From: Liolophura sinensis
Lineage: Eukaryota > Mollusca > Polyplacophora > Chitonida > Chitonidae
NCBI RefSeq assembly: GCF_032854445.1
Contig: NC_088302.1
Coordinates: 3,591,338 to 3,655,337 of the forward strand
Length of the DNA stretch: 64,000 bases
Direction: 5' to 3'
Numbering within the stretch: the first letter of the stretch is position 1; every line of letters begins with the position of its first letter. The notes beneath the pieces are model-generated. The model was given only the letters and a program-made list of their open reading frames with translations. It did no database searches and had not been told where the DNA came from. This document shows, piece by piece, positions 35,800 through 47,005 of this stretch. The position numbers and the translations under genes are program-made.

Positions 35800-38150
35800 A
35801 AGACTTGCAAGGTAGAGAGTAAACATGTATTTTGGCATGTATTTTTAATTGTCAGTCTAAAGCTGGCGTCAGAGGATGAGCACGTTAACCAATACACCGA
35901 TTTTTCAGCAATCATCAGCCTACCCTATTTCAGACTCTAGATCCTACGGCTAACCAGCCCCAAATCCTTCTTCTCCCTGGCGCTCGAAGAACCCACAATT
36001 ATAGGTCAGACAATGTGGGATACAAACTTAGAGGAGAGGCCTTAACTGGTGTAATAAGAAGCTGGCTTTTCTGACGTGGAAAGGTATAGGAGTCCTTTGG
36101 TATCATTATCAGAAGCCTGTCTGATCATAAATAGTTTTTAGGAAGTGCCTGTATCAGAGTATATTTTACCACTAAAAAGATAGCTTTTATCCTACATGTC
36201 ACAAATATGGCAAAACTAAGTTTACATCACATTTTGTCAGCGGTGACAACAAAGATACCTTGGTCAGTAGTGTTAGTAACTTATTGCTATCCACCAATAG
36301 GTCTAATACCAGAGAAGCTGAGAGCCAGATTGGCCAGGAATTAAAGACCCAACCAGGAAAGTCATTTCTTATGACAACATCACACCAGACAATAGAATTA
36401 CAAACTGTTCCACTCCAAAACCTTGTCGCGTTGGAAGCAATAACCACTGTCGATCTGATTGTAATATCACTGATTCATCTTACTTTGACCAACATGTGTG
36501 CGTCAATGCCAAGGCCGCCCCATTTTGGACAAGTACGATCAGTCATTCTCAAGATTAAAAAGTTTAAGATTTCCTTTTGTATTGTGATATTTCTGTCTCG
36601 TCCTACGGATTACCTTTGCGAAAACCAGTGAGTACAAAAGGAGCAGTATTAATGTCAGCCAGTATGGACAGATGGTTTATTGTCTGTGCTTTTATACAAG
36701 TACTTGGATCTAACCACTTAACTGGTGGTAAGGTCGTGCTGGTGGTTCATACAGACTCTTACAATCAACCGATGTCTTATACATTGTCTTTTATTTTCAT
36801 TACATTATGTAAATCTGCTTACTTGTGGTCACATCACAGTGCAGTACTCGGCGTACAATTCATACGTTTATATATGTACACTACCCATTCCTAACACAGT
36901 CGTGAACAACAATTCCTAAATACAAAGGTCATGTTGTGTAAAGTATGGTTATTAACGTACAAGAGTGGAGTAGTCGGCGTCAGATTTCAGTGTCTACAAC
37001 GTCTATCAAGGTTTACTTGGGACTCCAAATCAGATTTTAAATTTAAAATCCTCAATGCCATTGTAATGAACCATGTAATGCAATTGTTCCGGTTGGCATC
37101 AATCGGTGTAACACGTCTTGGTATTGGAGAATCGATGTTGATGCTACCATTCATCCAAAGTGTAAGTAAAATTAGCCAACAATATACACAACGGCAGACA
37201 TCCTGTATAATTCTGCATATTGCAGATTATCTTCCTGTTATGGTTGCTTTGGTTTTAGTCACGATGCTATAGTCTTTTATGTCATGTATATATCAATTAA
37301 AGGTTATTAACAGTTTCTTAAATTTAAGAATTTTCTGGCTACACTCTTGTGGCGGAAATTTAAGTCATTTTATTGCTTTTCCACATTTGGACTGTTTGTA
37401 ATCTCTTTTCAGCTTCTGGAAAGGTGGATATGCGTGTATTGCTCAACCACCACGGATACTAATAAAGTGTCGTGCTTTAAACATATCCGTTCTTAGCATA
37501 TAACCATACGAATATCAAAACATGGAAGGACGGCGAAATCGGTAGGCATAACAGCACGTACCCTTTGATACGCTGTACAAACACCACAAACCCATCTCTG
37601 ATAGGCATCTTGAATAATAACTTCTATGTATCACGCTATGTTTCTAATTATTGTCGGTAAATAGTCAAGGTTTGCAAATAAACATCAATATAAGTAGAAT
37701 AATCTTTCAAATCGAAAACCATACTGTCAAGTCTATTCAGTTCCGGTCTAGAATTGATAGATATTTACCACGAGAATCTGTACCGGTTGGTAAGGTTATG
37801 TGGCTGGACAACTGTATAAGTTATACCTTTTGTTCCGTCAAGCATCAAACTTCGGCTTGGCATGGAATCTGACAATTTTTTCTCGGCTGATGAGGTATGG
37901 TATATAGCTCCTCGAGTTTAATTGATTATAATTTATTGGTTTAAATTCAGATAGCATGTTGACGAATTAGTTTAGAACAGAGGAAAAAAATCTTAAGAGT
38001 TGATCGGAAGCTTCGTTAAAGTAATGTCTACACAGTCACTAGCGACAACAATCTTTCATTAGTCTCTGAAAGGCGATCTTCTGAAAATGTTTACTTGGGA
38101 CATTTATCACTCTAGATTGTTAACATAATCATTTCTTGGTGACCTACAGC
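35800..38150. other. unannotated stretch, several unrecognised ORFs
   Basis: ORFs at 36260-36631 (123 codons, +), 36577-36894 (105, +), 36931-37272 (113, +) and 37651-37872 (73, +) cluster more than expected, but none shows a domain I know and none is linked by an evident splice pair. They may be chance or a strongly decayed gene or transposon. Confidence 0.35.
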
Positions 38151-38154
38151 TTGG

Positions 38155-38400
38155 CGTAGACACTAGGGTGTTAAGGTTATTCCATCAAACGCCTTCACTC
38201 TAAGTTTTACAATCAGTACAATGCTCTTGTAAGTAAATATGGACAGTGTCCAGAATTTCTGGCGCTCTGATTCATGACTGTGGCTAATTCCGCTTAACCC
38301 AGGGATAGGGGCTTTATATCCATCTTCTTGAATTAGATCGCCACGTTGAATATATGAACAGTTGCAATCAAAGCGCAACTGAGATACTCATTTTATTTTA
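38155..38400 (+). mobile_element. RT element tail and first part of core
   Basis: 'tattccatcaaacgccttca' to 'gcgctctgattcatgactgt' is the end of the RT reading frame (compare 40750-40850). It is followed by 'ctaattccgcttaaccca', 'ttagatcgccacgttgaata' and 'aatcaaagcgcaactgagat'. It stops soon after, leaving out the second half of the core. Confidence 0.75.
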
Positions 38401-38881
38401 ACACATTTGCCAAATTCGTTCCACACAGAAAATAGATATCGACTGTATATATAGGACCGCATATGCAATGAATTTTCCCACGCGACTATTGTTTTACTGC
38501 TGCTGACTGCCTTAGCTTCTTGTGTAGGGCTTGCCACGTTACCAGCTGGGTATCCCGCTCATGATTGCCATCTGTCGACCTCTTCTTAGTTTTATTTCCA
38601 CATCTCAACACTCCCGACTAAAATCATCGTGCGAACTTACTTAAGGAGATTTTTGAAACTCATCCAACAACGTGCACATATCACGTGGGAAATGCGGTAT
38701 TCTCATTGGCTCTCGACCTGTGAACCTTACTTTTCTTTAAAGTGGACTCTTCCAGGAAGCGATTGACGAAAGAGAAGTGCAATCAAAATGAAGGGGTGAA
38801 TAGCCATCACATTGAAAATCGAAAGGGAGTAAAACCTGAAATTTAGTGTAGAATACATGTGAACAGGTGATGTGTTAGAAT
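38401..38881. other. unannotated stretch
   Basis: Nothing recognised. Confidence 0.5.
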
Positions 38882-39373
38882 GAAAATAATAGCTTCATTC
38901 ACTGCGTATACGCTGTGATAACTGCAGTAAAGTGATCATTGTTTTTGGACTCGGTCGGTATGTTCTAGGTTGATGAGTGAAATCAGTATTCAAACCGTGC
39001 ACCATGCTGTCGATGGTTAAGAAATAATAGCTTCATTCACTGCGTATACGCTGTGATAACTGCAGTAAAGTGGTCATTGTTTTTGGACTCGGTCGGTATG
39101 TTCTAGGTTGATGAGTGAAATCAGTATTCAAACCGTGCACCATGCTAGTCGATAGTTAAGAAATAATGGCTTCATTCACTGCGTATACGCTGTGATAACT
39201 GCAGTAAAGTGGTCATTGTTTTTGGACTCGGTCGGTATGTTCTAGGTTGATGAGTGAAATCAGTATTCAACCCGTGCACCATGCTAGTCGATGGTTAAGA
39301 AATAATGGCTTCATTCACTGCGTATAAGTGATATCTGCAGTTAAAAACGATGTGCCCATTGTTTCTGGACTCA
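38882..39373. repeat. 139-bp tandem array derived from the element core
   Basis: Three units with period 138-139 bp and a diverged fourth. Each unit contains 'aataatagcttcattcactg', 'cgtatacgctgtgataactg' and 'tatgttctaggttgatgagt' plus 'gaaatcagtattcaaaccgt'. The last part is the reverse complement of the middle of the core (compare 6335-6390). Units are nearly identical, so the array is young. Confidence 0.9.
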
Positions 39374-39377
39374 CCTA

Positions 39378-39602
39378 TTTTTTTCACCTATTCACCATGA
39401 ACATGCCTTGCGTATTTCCACCATAACTGACTGTTTATATTTCCATGATCCCGCCCTCTTTTCGAACTTTGTACAGGTACACTAGTTCTAAACATGTTTG
39501 TGCTGAACATCGTGTTGGGACTTTGCCTTGCGATTATTGTCCTGGAACGTCCATCTTGATTAACGGCTGATATACGAATGTCTATTTCGACGCATAGATT
39601 AA
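39378..39602 (+). mobile_element. element core, second half
   Basis: 'catgaacatgccttgcgtat', 'tttccatgatcccgccctct', 'ttgccttgcgattattgtcc', 'tggaacgtccatcttgatta' and 'atgtctatttcgacgcatag' plus at. Confidence 0.8.
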
Positions 39603-40690
39603 TGGTACCTGTTGCTGCAGCGCTTGACGCTCAGCATTAAGACGAGACACCCAGCTGATTTAGATGGAGTCCTCCAGAGAAGAAATTGGCGTTTCATGCC
39701 AAGACATAAACTTTTAATACATTCGAATAACAGAGAGTAGTCTGTTGAACCACATCAAATTGATGATCCCATGAACAAAGCTCCCAATGTTCCACACAAT
39801 ACATCTCTATGTTGGAAATCCGTTACGTATAGAATGTATTTATAGAATTGTACATGAACGAGGAAAATGTTAAAGCGGTTGCCAAGGAATAAAGATAGTT
39901 ATGCCACATGTCTTCTGTTAAAGGTTAATGACAACTGGCAATTGCTGCCATACCAGCCGTCAGGTAAACAGCGACAACATATCAGCCAACAACTCAGCTG
40001 AGCTGGATACTGTCTTAGCGGCAATCTAACCGCCTTTTCCCTCCGGTGTTCATAGATGTATAAAACTAACAAAAACATTATAAAGTTGTCAAGCACATAT
40101 ATTTTAAGGGATGGTGACGCTAATTGTATGGATGAAACTGGTCTGTGTAAATTTGACTTTCGATAATGTTCTACCTATTTACGGTCCAAACTATGGCTTG
40201 GATATTTCATATCCCTTGTAACTCTGGCAAATGCACTGCCTCTAACTCGTTCGCCATTACCAATTCTTGCTTACTATTTACATTTTAACAAATGAAAGTA
40301 TATAATGGAGATTAGAACTATGCAACATGAAGGGACAATATGCCATAGCATTGGAAGGAAACCTTGGGCTTCAAGAAAGATTAAGTGGATCACAAAATGA
40401 AACGGTATAGTCTTTCAACGCAGACCACTGAGAAAAATGAACTTCATCTACTCAGGCGCACCGAGTTCATGCATCAGCAGTTTGTACCAAACAGAGTAGT
40501 GTTCGATTTCTGTGCATGCAGCCAAATTATTATCAATAAATAATTCCTAGCTTTCCAACATATTCTATGTGCCAGGGAAAACAAATACAAAATTCAGTCG
40601 TGAGCATGAAATGATATAAGTAATTGATGAGCCAACAAAAGTGAATATCTCGAACTACACTGGCCAAAGCCAAGAAAACATCGATATCAC
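39603..40690. other. unannotated stretch
   Basis: About 1.1 kb with nothing recognised. Confidence 0.5.
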
Positions 40691-41222
40691 AAGGTAACCC
40701 ACTCCTTACAGCTTATTACTGCAAAAACTAATGTGTCACGGTTATTCCATGAAACGCCTTCATTCCAAGTTTTAAGATGAGTATCATTCTCTTGTATGTA
40801 GATATGGATAGAACATCCAGAATCTCTGCTTCATGACTGTGTCTAATTCCGCTTAACCCGGGCTAGGGGTTAAACATTCACCGTGTTGAATTTGATCGCC
40901 ACGTTGGATATATGAACAGTTGCAATCACCGTGCAACTGAGATACATACTTTGTTATCGATATATTGATGTCTAGCATGGTACATGGTTTGACTACTGAT
41001 TTCACTCAGCTGCCTAGAACATACCTTGTGTCTTTCCAACATTATTAAAAGGTGTTGACTGCTTCTCTTTGCATGATTCTTTGCATGAGTCTTATTTTCG
41101 TACTTTATATACTTTTTTTACTTCTTTGGTGGTTTGTGTTATACGTTGTTTTGGGAATTGGCCTTGCGATTATTGACCCGAAGCGTCCTTACTGGTTGAT
41201 GGCTGGTATGCAAATGTTTCCA
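40691..41222 (+). mobile_element. RT element 3' end with complete core
   Basis: Starts in the RT tail, passes 'aattccgcttaacccgggct', 'tgatcgccacgttggatata', 'ctagcatggtacatggtttg', 'tttggtggtttgtgttatac' and 'cttgcgattattgacccgaa', and ends near 'tggctggtatgcaaatgttt'. The plus ORF 41052-41255 lies inside it and is kept open by chance; the copy at 6040-6300 on minus carries the equivalent frame, so this part of the core may once have encoded a short hydrophobic peptide. Confidence 0.8.
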
Positions 41223-41330
41223 CATTCAGCACATGGTATTGGTCAGCCGACTTGAGCTTTGATTTCTATTTTTATGAATTACAAATGCAAATATGTCATA
41301 CACAGTTACCTTATTATTGTTGAGAATTGT

Positions 41331-42058
41331 GACCTAAAGAATTTCTTGGTTAGGATCCTAAATAATCTCTCTGCTAGAGGTACTGAACAGTTTCTCTGTT
41401 AGGGGTCCTAAATAATCTCTCTGCTAGAGGTACTGAACAGTTTCTCTGTTAGGGGTCCTGAAGAATTTCTCTGATAGAGGTCCTGAACAGTTTCTCTGTT
41501 AGGGGTCCTGAAGAATTTCTCTGATAGAGGTCCTGAACAGTTTCTCTGTTAGGGGTCCTGAAGAATTTCTCTGATAGAGGTACTGAACAGTTTCTCTGTT
41601 AGGGGTCCTGAAGAATTTCTCTGTTAGAGGTACTGAACAGTTTCTCTGTTAGGGGTCCTAAATAATCTCTCTGTTAGAGGTGCTGAACAGTTTCTTTGTT
41701 AGGGGTCCTGAAGAATGTCTCTGTTAGAGGTGCTGAACAGTTTCTCTGTTAAGAGTTACTGAACAGTTTCTCTGTTAGGTGTCCTAAATAATCTCTCTGT
41801 TAGAGGCAATGAACAGTTTCTCTGTTAGGGGTCATGAATGATCTCTCTGCTAGAGGTACTGAACAGTTTCTCAGTTAGGGGTCCTGAAGAGTATCTCTGT
41901 TAGGGTTCTAAAATGCGTCCCTGTTAAGGGTCCTAAAGAATCTTTGTTCGTGGTCCTAAAGGTCTCTTTGTTAGGAATCTTACAATGTATCTCTGTTAGG
42001 GTTCTAAAAAGTCTGTTGGGGTCCTAAAGAATATCTCTGCAAGGGGTCCTAATAATAG
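41331..42058. repeat. 25-bp minisatellite
   Basis: About 29 units of 25 bp alternating between 'cctgaagaatttctctgata' + gaggt and 'cctgaacagtttctctgtta' + ggggt, giving a 50-bp dimer. Units degrade towards 42.0 kb. Confidence 0.95.
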
Positions 42059-42243
42059 AGAGCAGAGAAATATTACCATCAAATCAAACCAAATAACCGT
42101 TTTATGGCAAATAGAATTGTTAAAAAGTGGAATAAAGCAGTGCCTTCAGTGCTGGCGCAATACTGGCGCAATAATGTTGACAATAAAATTGTTTTAACAA
42201 TGCACCATGAAAGAAATTAATAATCTACCTATTCCTAAGCATG

Positions 42244-42797
42244 TGAGGGGTTCCACTGCGCACAGAGATACATGTTGTGACGGGTTCCACTGCGTGCAGA
42301 GATACATGTTGTGACGGGTTCCACTGCGCACAGAGATACATGTTGTGACGGGTTCCACTGCGCACAGAGATACATGTTGTGAAGGGGTTCCACTGCGCAC
42401 AGACATACATGTTGTGACGGGTTCCACTGCGTGCAGAGATACATGTTGTGACGGGTTCCACTGCGCACAGAGATACATGTTGTGAGGGGTTCCACTGCGC
42501 ACAGAGATACATGTTGTGACGGGTTCCACTGCGCACAGAGATACATGTTGTGACGGGTTCCACTGCGTGCAGAGATACATGTTGTGACGGGTTCCACTGC
42601 GTGCAGAGATACATGTTGTGAGGGGTTCCACTGCGCACAGAGATACATGTTGTGACGGGTTCCACTGCGCACAGAGATACATGTTGTGACGGGTTCCACT
42701 GCGTGCAGAGATACATGTTGTGAGGGGGTTCCACTGCGTGCAGAGATACATGTTGTGAGGGGTTCCACTGCGCACAGAGATACATGTTGTGACGGGT
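42244..42797. repeat. 34-bp minisatellite
   Basis: About 16 units of 'ggttccactgcgcacagaga' + tacatgttgtgacg with a cgca/cgtg alternation. Because 34 is not a multiple of 3 and the unit lacks stops on minus, all three minus frames stay open (up to 212 codons). These frames are repeat products, not genes. Confidence 0.95.
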
Positions 42798-43055
42798 TTT
42801 TCATTTTTAAATCGGAAAAAGCTCTGTTTACTGTCATGTTTAGTTGTAAGAACTTTACTATTGAAATGTACAAATGTTACAAATAAATACTCATTTCTAA
42901 GTTATACTACTTTATGTTCTTCAACTTGACACCAACCTAGGCCCAAACTATGTTTGTACATTAATTAATAAATTATTTGTTCTAAATAATCTTACAAACA
43001 TATAACTCTTTGCTGAAAATATTTAGAGTTTATGCAAACATTATGTAATTGGAAA
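42798..43055. other. unannotated stretch
   Basis: Nothing recognised. Confidence 0.5.
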
Positions 43056-43270
43056 GCGTCTGATTCCGCTTAGCCCGAGGCTAGTGGCACTTAATTCAAA
43101 GCGCCACTGAGATACATATTTCATTATCGACATCTTGAATGCTGATTCCATCCATTCGTCTAGAACATACCCTGCGGAAAGGTCTTGGGAATCGGCCTTC
43201 CGATTATTATCCTGGAACGTTCATCTTTATTGACTGCTGGTGTACGAATGTCTGTTCTGACGCATAGATG
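43056..43270 (+). mobile_element. element core with internal deletion
   Basis: 'tctgattccgcttagcccga', 'aaagcgccactgagatacat', 'cgtctagaacataccctgcg', 'tgggaatcggccttccgatt' and 'atgtctgttctgacgcatag'. The middle ~100 bases found at 41.05 kb are missing. Confidence 0.75.
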
Positions 43271-43604
43271 AATCTACTGATATTGATTTCAAAATATTAT
43301 TCCCATGCATACATGCACTTAAACTAAAATAACAGCAGTGTAAATCGAAAAATTTCGTGAGCAGCAGTTTTACTTTAAAATGTGGCACGACAGTAGAAAT
43401 CTCTCACAGCACAGGTAGGCCTAGGCCTTCTGCATTAACGTGTGTGTATTTGACAAGTATATCCCAAATCCTTGAGAGTTGTTGTGTTAACTGAAACAAT
43501 GTCTTTGGTCATTTTTTTTTACCTTCGAAAAGGAAAGCGGGAACTTTTGCTGGCCATGATTTATACAGATGTAGAAGTAGAACAGAAAACTGACTGACGC
43601 CATT

Positions 43605-43690
43605 TTGTATTTATTTCATTGCACTATATCACACTGTTTGTCGCTACTCTCGTTTTACTCTCTATGCTGTACGTCTTTAATTATATTATA
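43605..43690 (+). repeat. module P, TATA-edge part
   Basis: 'atcacactgtttgtcgctac', 'ttactctctatgctgtacgt' and 'ctttaattata' match the edge of P at 26.68 kb. Confidence 0.55.
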
Positions 43691-45100
43691 ACTGCCAAGT
43701 TGCATTAATCTTCACATCCATACGGTCAAGTTCAAATGAAAACAAAGTACTTGTGTCTGCGCGAAGGAAAGTTTACCATACGGGCGATAGTGGGTAAGGG
43801 CAAAACTTGTAACCGTTTCCTTACGCTTAAATCAAGTATACATGGGGTAGTTACATTTTAGCTGTACCCAAGCCTTCAAAGTTTTACTTGTCCATTATGC
43901 ATTATTTTTCTGTAATTGGGGTGTTTTGCATAATGTTTTCAACACGGAATTTCACAGACTTAAATTTGATGAAACAAAGCGGTTCACAACCTGCTGTCTA
44001 TAGGTGAAGCTGTGTAGCCTACCACGTTTCAATTCAGTATGCTAACCAGTCTCAAAAAGAAATCGGAAAAATTCACAGACCAGGAGCTACTGAAAGATAT
44101 AGGCCTATATTTATGTACAGACTTGAGTACCGGTATATTAAATATGATGCAACAAACAAACGAACGTTAATCGATCAGTCGTACATAAAACGTATGCTCC
44201 TTGATACTATGTGTACGAGACAAAGCCTGATGCGCCCTCTATGTTGTCAAAGGCGGCCAGTTATACAGGTTTTCCTTTGTATTACTTTTTCTTGTTTGAA
44301 AACATTAGTGCATGGGGCTCAACGATATTTTGCTGAATAAGTATCTATGGGATTGTTAAAACATTAAGATAGCCTAAAGGCTTCTAACCGCTGATAAAGT
44401 GAAGTTATAGAATTTTAGTGTCCTCCGAATTGTTGAAGCATATTCTGATCTCATAGTCAGATGATGCGCCCTCTATGGTGCCAAGGGCGGTGACTTCTTT
44501 GGTTTTCATTTGTGGGGTTGGCTTGCCGTGTAAGCCCCAGTGGCGGTTTTAGGTCAATTCGCCCCTGTTCAGTTCAGCTCCTCCTAGCGGATGCCCTAGC
44601 TTGAAAAAGCGTCATGGCCCGTTTCTTTTCATGACAACTACGTGATTGAGGTAGGGGAAAAGGGCTATCTATCAATTTGCTTGCATGTGTTTTCCATCAA
44701 ATCGATATATATTGTTTAAATACAGTATTTTGCATCACGCAGATCCAGCTGTGTCGGCGAGACAACACCAATATATTTGTAATTTATAATGCACAAAGTG
44801 CACCAGGGCATTAGTTTTTGAGTAGCAGATTAATTAAGAAAAATATATCTATTTAGCATACTTTTGAATCTATTTAGGCCTTACACATAGCATATCCTAT
44901 GTGTATTCTAGCTATGCCTTTAGGTGTAACAGTCTATATACATGCGTGTGAAAAAAGCATATTCTACACTTGGTATTCATTATGTCTCGATATATTTTGA
45001 TTAATAAGCCTAATACATGTCCATGTACATAAAATACAGTATGACAGAGAAATCTGACCCCTGATATGTTGCTCAGCTAAAAAATGTGGCACTAATTAAA
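43691..45100. other. unannotated stretch
   Basis: The phrase 'tgatgcgccctctatg' occurs twice, at about 44228 and 44464, in otherwise unremarkable DNA. No gene seen. Its right part may be the 5' end of the transposon whose exon begins at 45171. Confidence 0.45.
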
Positions 45101-45149
45101 ACCTATTTGTGGTTAATATATACTAGACTTACAATTATACTGACTTCAT

Positions 45150-45172
45150 TCTCTTTTGCTTTCTTTCAGAAA
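45150..45172 (+). promoter_or_regulatory. probable splice acceptor before THAP exon
   Basis: A pyrimidine-rich run 'ttctcttttgctttctttcag' ends in AG eleven bases before the ATG of the THAP frame. It is the best-looking 3' splice site in the window and suggests that the transposase gene had an upstream intron. Confidence 0.55.
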
Positions 45173-45182
45173 GAGTCTAAAA

Positions 45183-45555
45183 TGCCTGACCGTTGCCGTG
45201 TGCCGTTGTGTTCTAGTGACGCTAGACTTGAGCACTGTAAGCATTTGTCAGTTCACAGATTCCTTAGAGACAAAGATTTGGTCAAAAAATCTATTGTTAA
45301 CATAAAGAGAGACATTGGGAAAGACTTTGCTATAAACAGGCACATGTACATTTTACACAGGATTCTTATAAAAAATACCAAAGCATAAAGCGTCGTCTTT
45401 TGAAGGATGCTGTTACAACATTGGTGTACAGGTGTACACTCCACCAAACATTCTAAGAGAAAGAAAACATTCAATAGGTAGAATTCGGGAACAAAGAGAA
45501 CAAAGCACATAAGGAAGAATTTTCTGTGGAGGAATATTCTTGTTCCGTAAATACA
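45183..45555 (+). pseudogene. THAP zinc-finger domain of a transposase, damaged
   Basis: The frame opens MPDRCRVPLCSSD with the first zinc pair CxxxxC and continues through a VHRF block and 'KDLVKKSIVNIKRDIGKDF'. THAP domains bind DNA through a C-x(2-4)-C … C-x2-H zinc site. The second half is broken: the sequence goes from the RHMY region into a shifted frame reading HFTQDSYKKYQ, so the third zinc ligand (Cys of CxxH) appears to be deleted together with a frame change. A usually conserved tryptophan after VKK is serine. A third frame then reads 'VYTPPNILRERKHSIGRI'. The domain is therefore inactive. Confidence 0.8.
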
Positions 45556-45925
45556 CTGAACGCGCAGAAAATGTCATGTGTGATTAATTTATCAGAAAAA
45601 CTTACAAGTGTTGACAACTGCACCATTTTAAGATCTATGCGTGCTTTTTAAAGTGGATCTTTGCAGGCTAAACTCAAAGTGAAATACAGCGGTTTGAATA
45701 ACACATTCCAGAGTAGCCATTCTGCTGCCAACAGAATTGAGATGCCTCTTGACTGCTGCTCTCAACCTTTGAAGTTTGCCTTCATGCTGTCACACTGACA
45801 CAGGGCCAATTTCGCACTGATACAAAAACACTTGATCAATAACATACAGCATTTATACAGCTTGATTTTTTTTATGACGGTAACAGCCTTGTCATGAACA
45901 GAGAACACATCCATATGAATTATTA
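45556..45925 (+). pseudogene. linker between THAP and DDE parts, decayed
   Basis: Short pieces (for example 'VINLSEKLTSVDNCTILRS' at about 45580) are open in one frame and end in stops. It probably links the THAP and catalytic parts of the same transposase, as in THAP/DDE_Tnp_4 proteins. Confidence 0.45.
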
Positions 45926-45929
45926 AAGA

Positions 45930-46372
45930 GACGTAAACCACCTAGGTCACTCTCATCAATGGAAGAGCTCTTCATAACACTAGTGCGCCTTTGGAAAGGA
46001 CTACAAGAAAGGTTAATTAGTGATGTGTATAACATATCTAAGGGTCACGTGTCTGAAATTCCAAACAAATGGATTATTTTTTTAACAGACAGATTTCGAC
46101 CATTACTAATTTGGCCAACAGCTGAACAAGTTTGGAAGACCATGACAGCATGCTTTAGAGAACATTATTCAACAACACAATACCCCAAAGGGACTCACTG
46201 CAATTCCTGCAATAGGTCAACTTAGTTTTATTTCACCGCTAAATGTTGGAAGATGCTCTGACAAAAAGATTATTCGTCATCGTGGACTCTTAGATTTGTT
46301 AAAAGATGGCGATGGCGTCATGGTTGATCGGTTCAGTCTTAAGAACATTGACTTTGAGGGGAAAATCATATA
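45930..46372 (+). pseudogene. DDE_Tnp_4-type transposase, internally deleted
   Basis: 45959-46180 encodes an HTH_Tnp_4-like helix-turn-helix followed by 'FRPLLIWPTAEQVWKTM' and 'CFREHY', the usual entry to the DDE_Tnp_4 domain. A shifted frame at 46190-46372 then gives 'IGQLSFISPLNVGRCSDKK' and 'RGLLDLLKDGDGVMVDRF', carrying the SD and DR(G)F motifs. Roughly fifty residues between them, including the first catalytic Asp block, are missing. DDE_Tnp_4 enzymes cut and paste DNA; this copy cannot. Confidence 0.8.
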
Positions 46373-46560
46373 ATTCAGCGAAATCGAAATAGCTCATGGA
46401 ACACAATGTATTACACCTTGAGCGGTGTTCCAGGAGAGACAGTAACTTATGCACAGGGGTGACGGTCAAACAGTCAGCCATCAATGATGCAAATAACCTT
46501 CTTCATACCGCTTCAGACGTTTACGTCATTCATGGATTGAGTGAGTGCTTGGGGTTTGAC
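46373..46560. other. join between two transposon remnants
   Basis: No family recognised. The DDE and hAT parts belong to different superfamilies, so one element has probably inserted in or next to the other here. Confidence 0.4.
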
Positions 46561-46564
46561 GTCG

Positions 46565-47005
46565 TACTTCATTCATGGAAGACGGTGTTGTCAATGCCTT
46601 TCATATTTACACACCAAAGAAGTGTCCTGATGACACTAAATCTTTGTCTTCTTTTGGAAGGGCAAACTGAACCACACACTACAGGAAATACTTGAGAAGT
46701 ATTACAACCAAAAAAAGCACTTGAAGAGTGGCCTGTGCTCTTGCTGGAAATCAGACGGGATTATGACAAGAAGAAGCCTCATCTGACATCCGTGGATGTA
46801 TGGACAAGAGTGTTGGGACGGCAGGACAAAATCACTGAATACCCTACCCTACAGCAAGGATTTACCCTCTTATGCCGATATCATCAGCTGAGCCAGAGAG
46901 ACGATCCTCTTGGATGAATCGTGTAAAAAATGACACCAGGTTATCACTTCAGCCTTCAACGCTGGTAGATCTTATGACGGTTGGCATGTGTGTGTCCTCT
47001 TTCAA
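46565..47005 (+). pseudogene. hAT transposase C-terminus, frameshifted
   Basis: A first frame reads 'EDGVVNAFHIYTPKKCPDD' (about 46577), then 'EEWPVLLLEIRRDYDKKK' (46723-46776), 'VDVWTRVLGR' and 'EYPTLQQGF'. Shifting frame at about 46872 gives 'PISSAEPERRSSWMNRVK' and 'TLVDLMTVGM', the hallmark of the hAT C-terminal dimerisation region (consensus form: P-x-S-S/T-A-E-C-E-R-x-F-S-x-M-N-x-I-K). The Cys-Glu-Arg is altered to Pro-Glu-Arg. It resembles the hAT-derived ZMYM6/ZNF862-like group. At least two frameshifts disable it. Confidence 0.75.

Noticed and set aside
42194-42873. Three minus ORFs of 186-212 codons
   Set aside because: Frames of the 34-bp minisatellite read on minus; identical peptide repeats in all frames.
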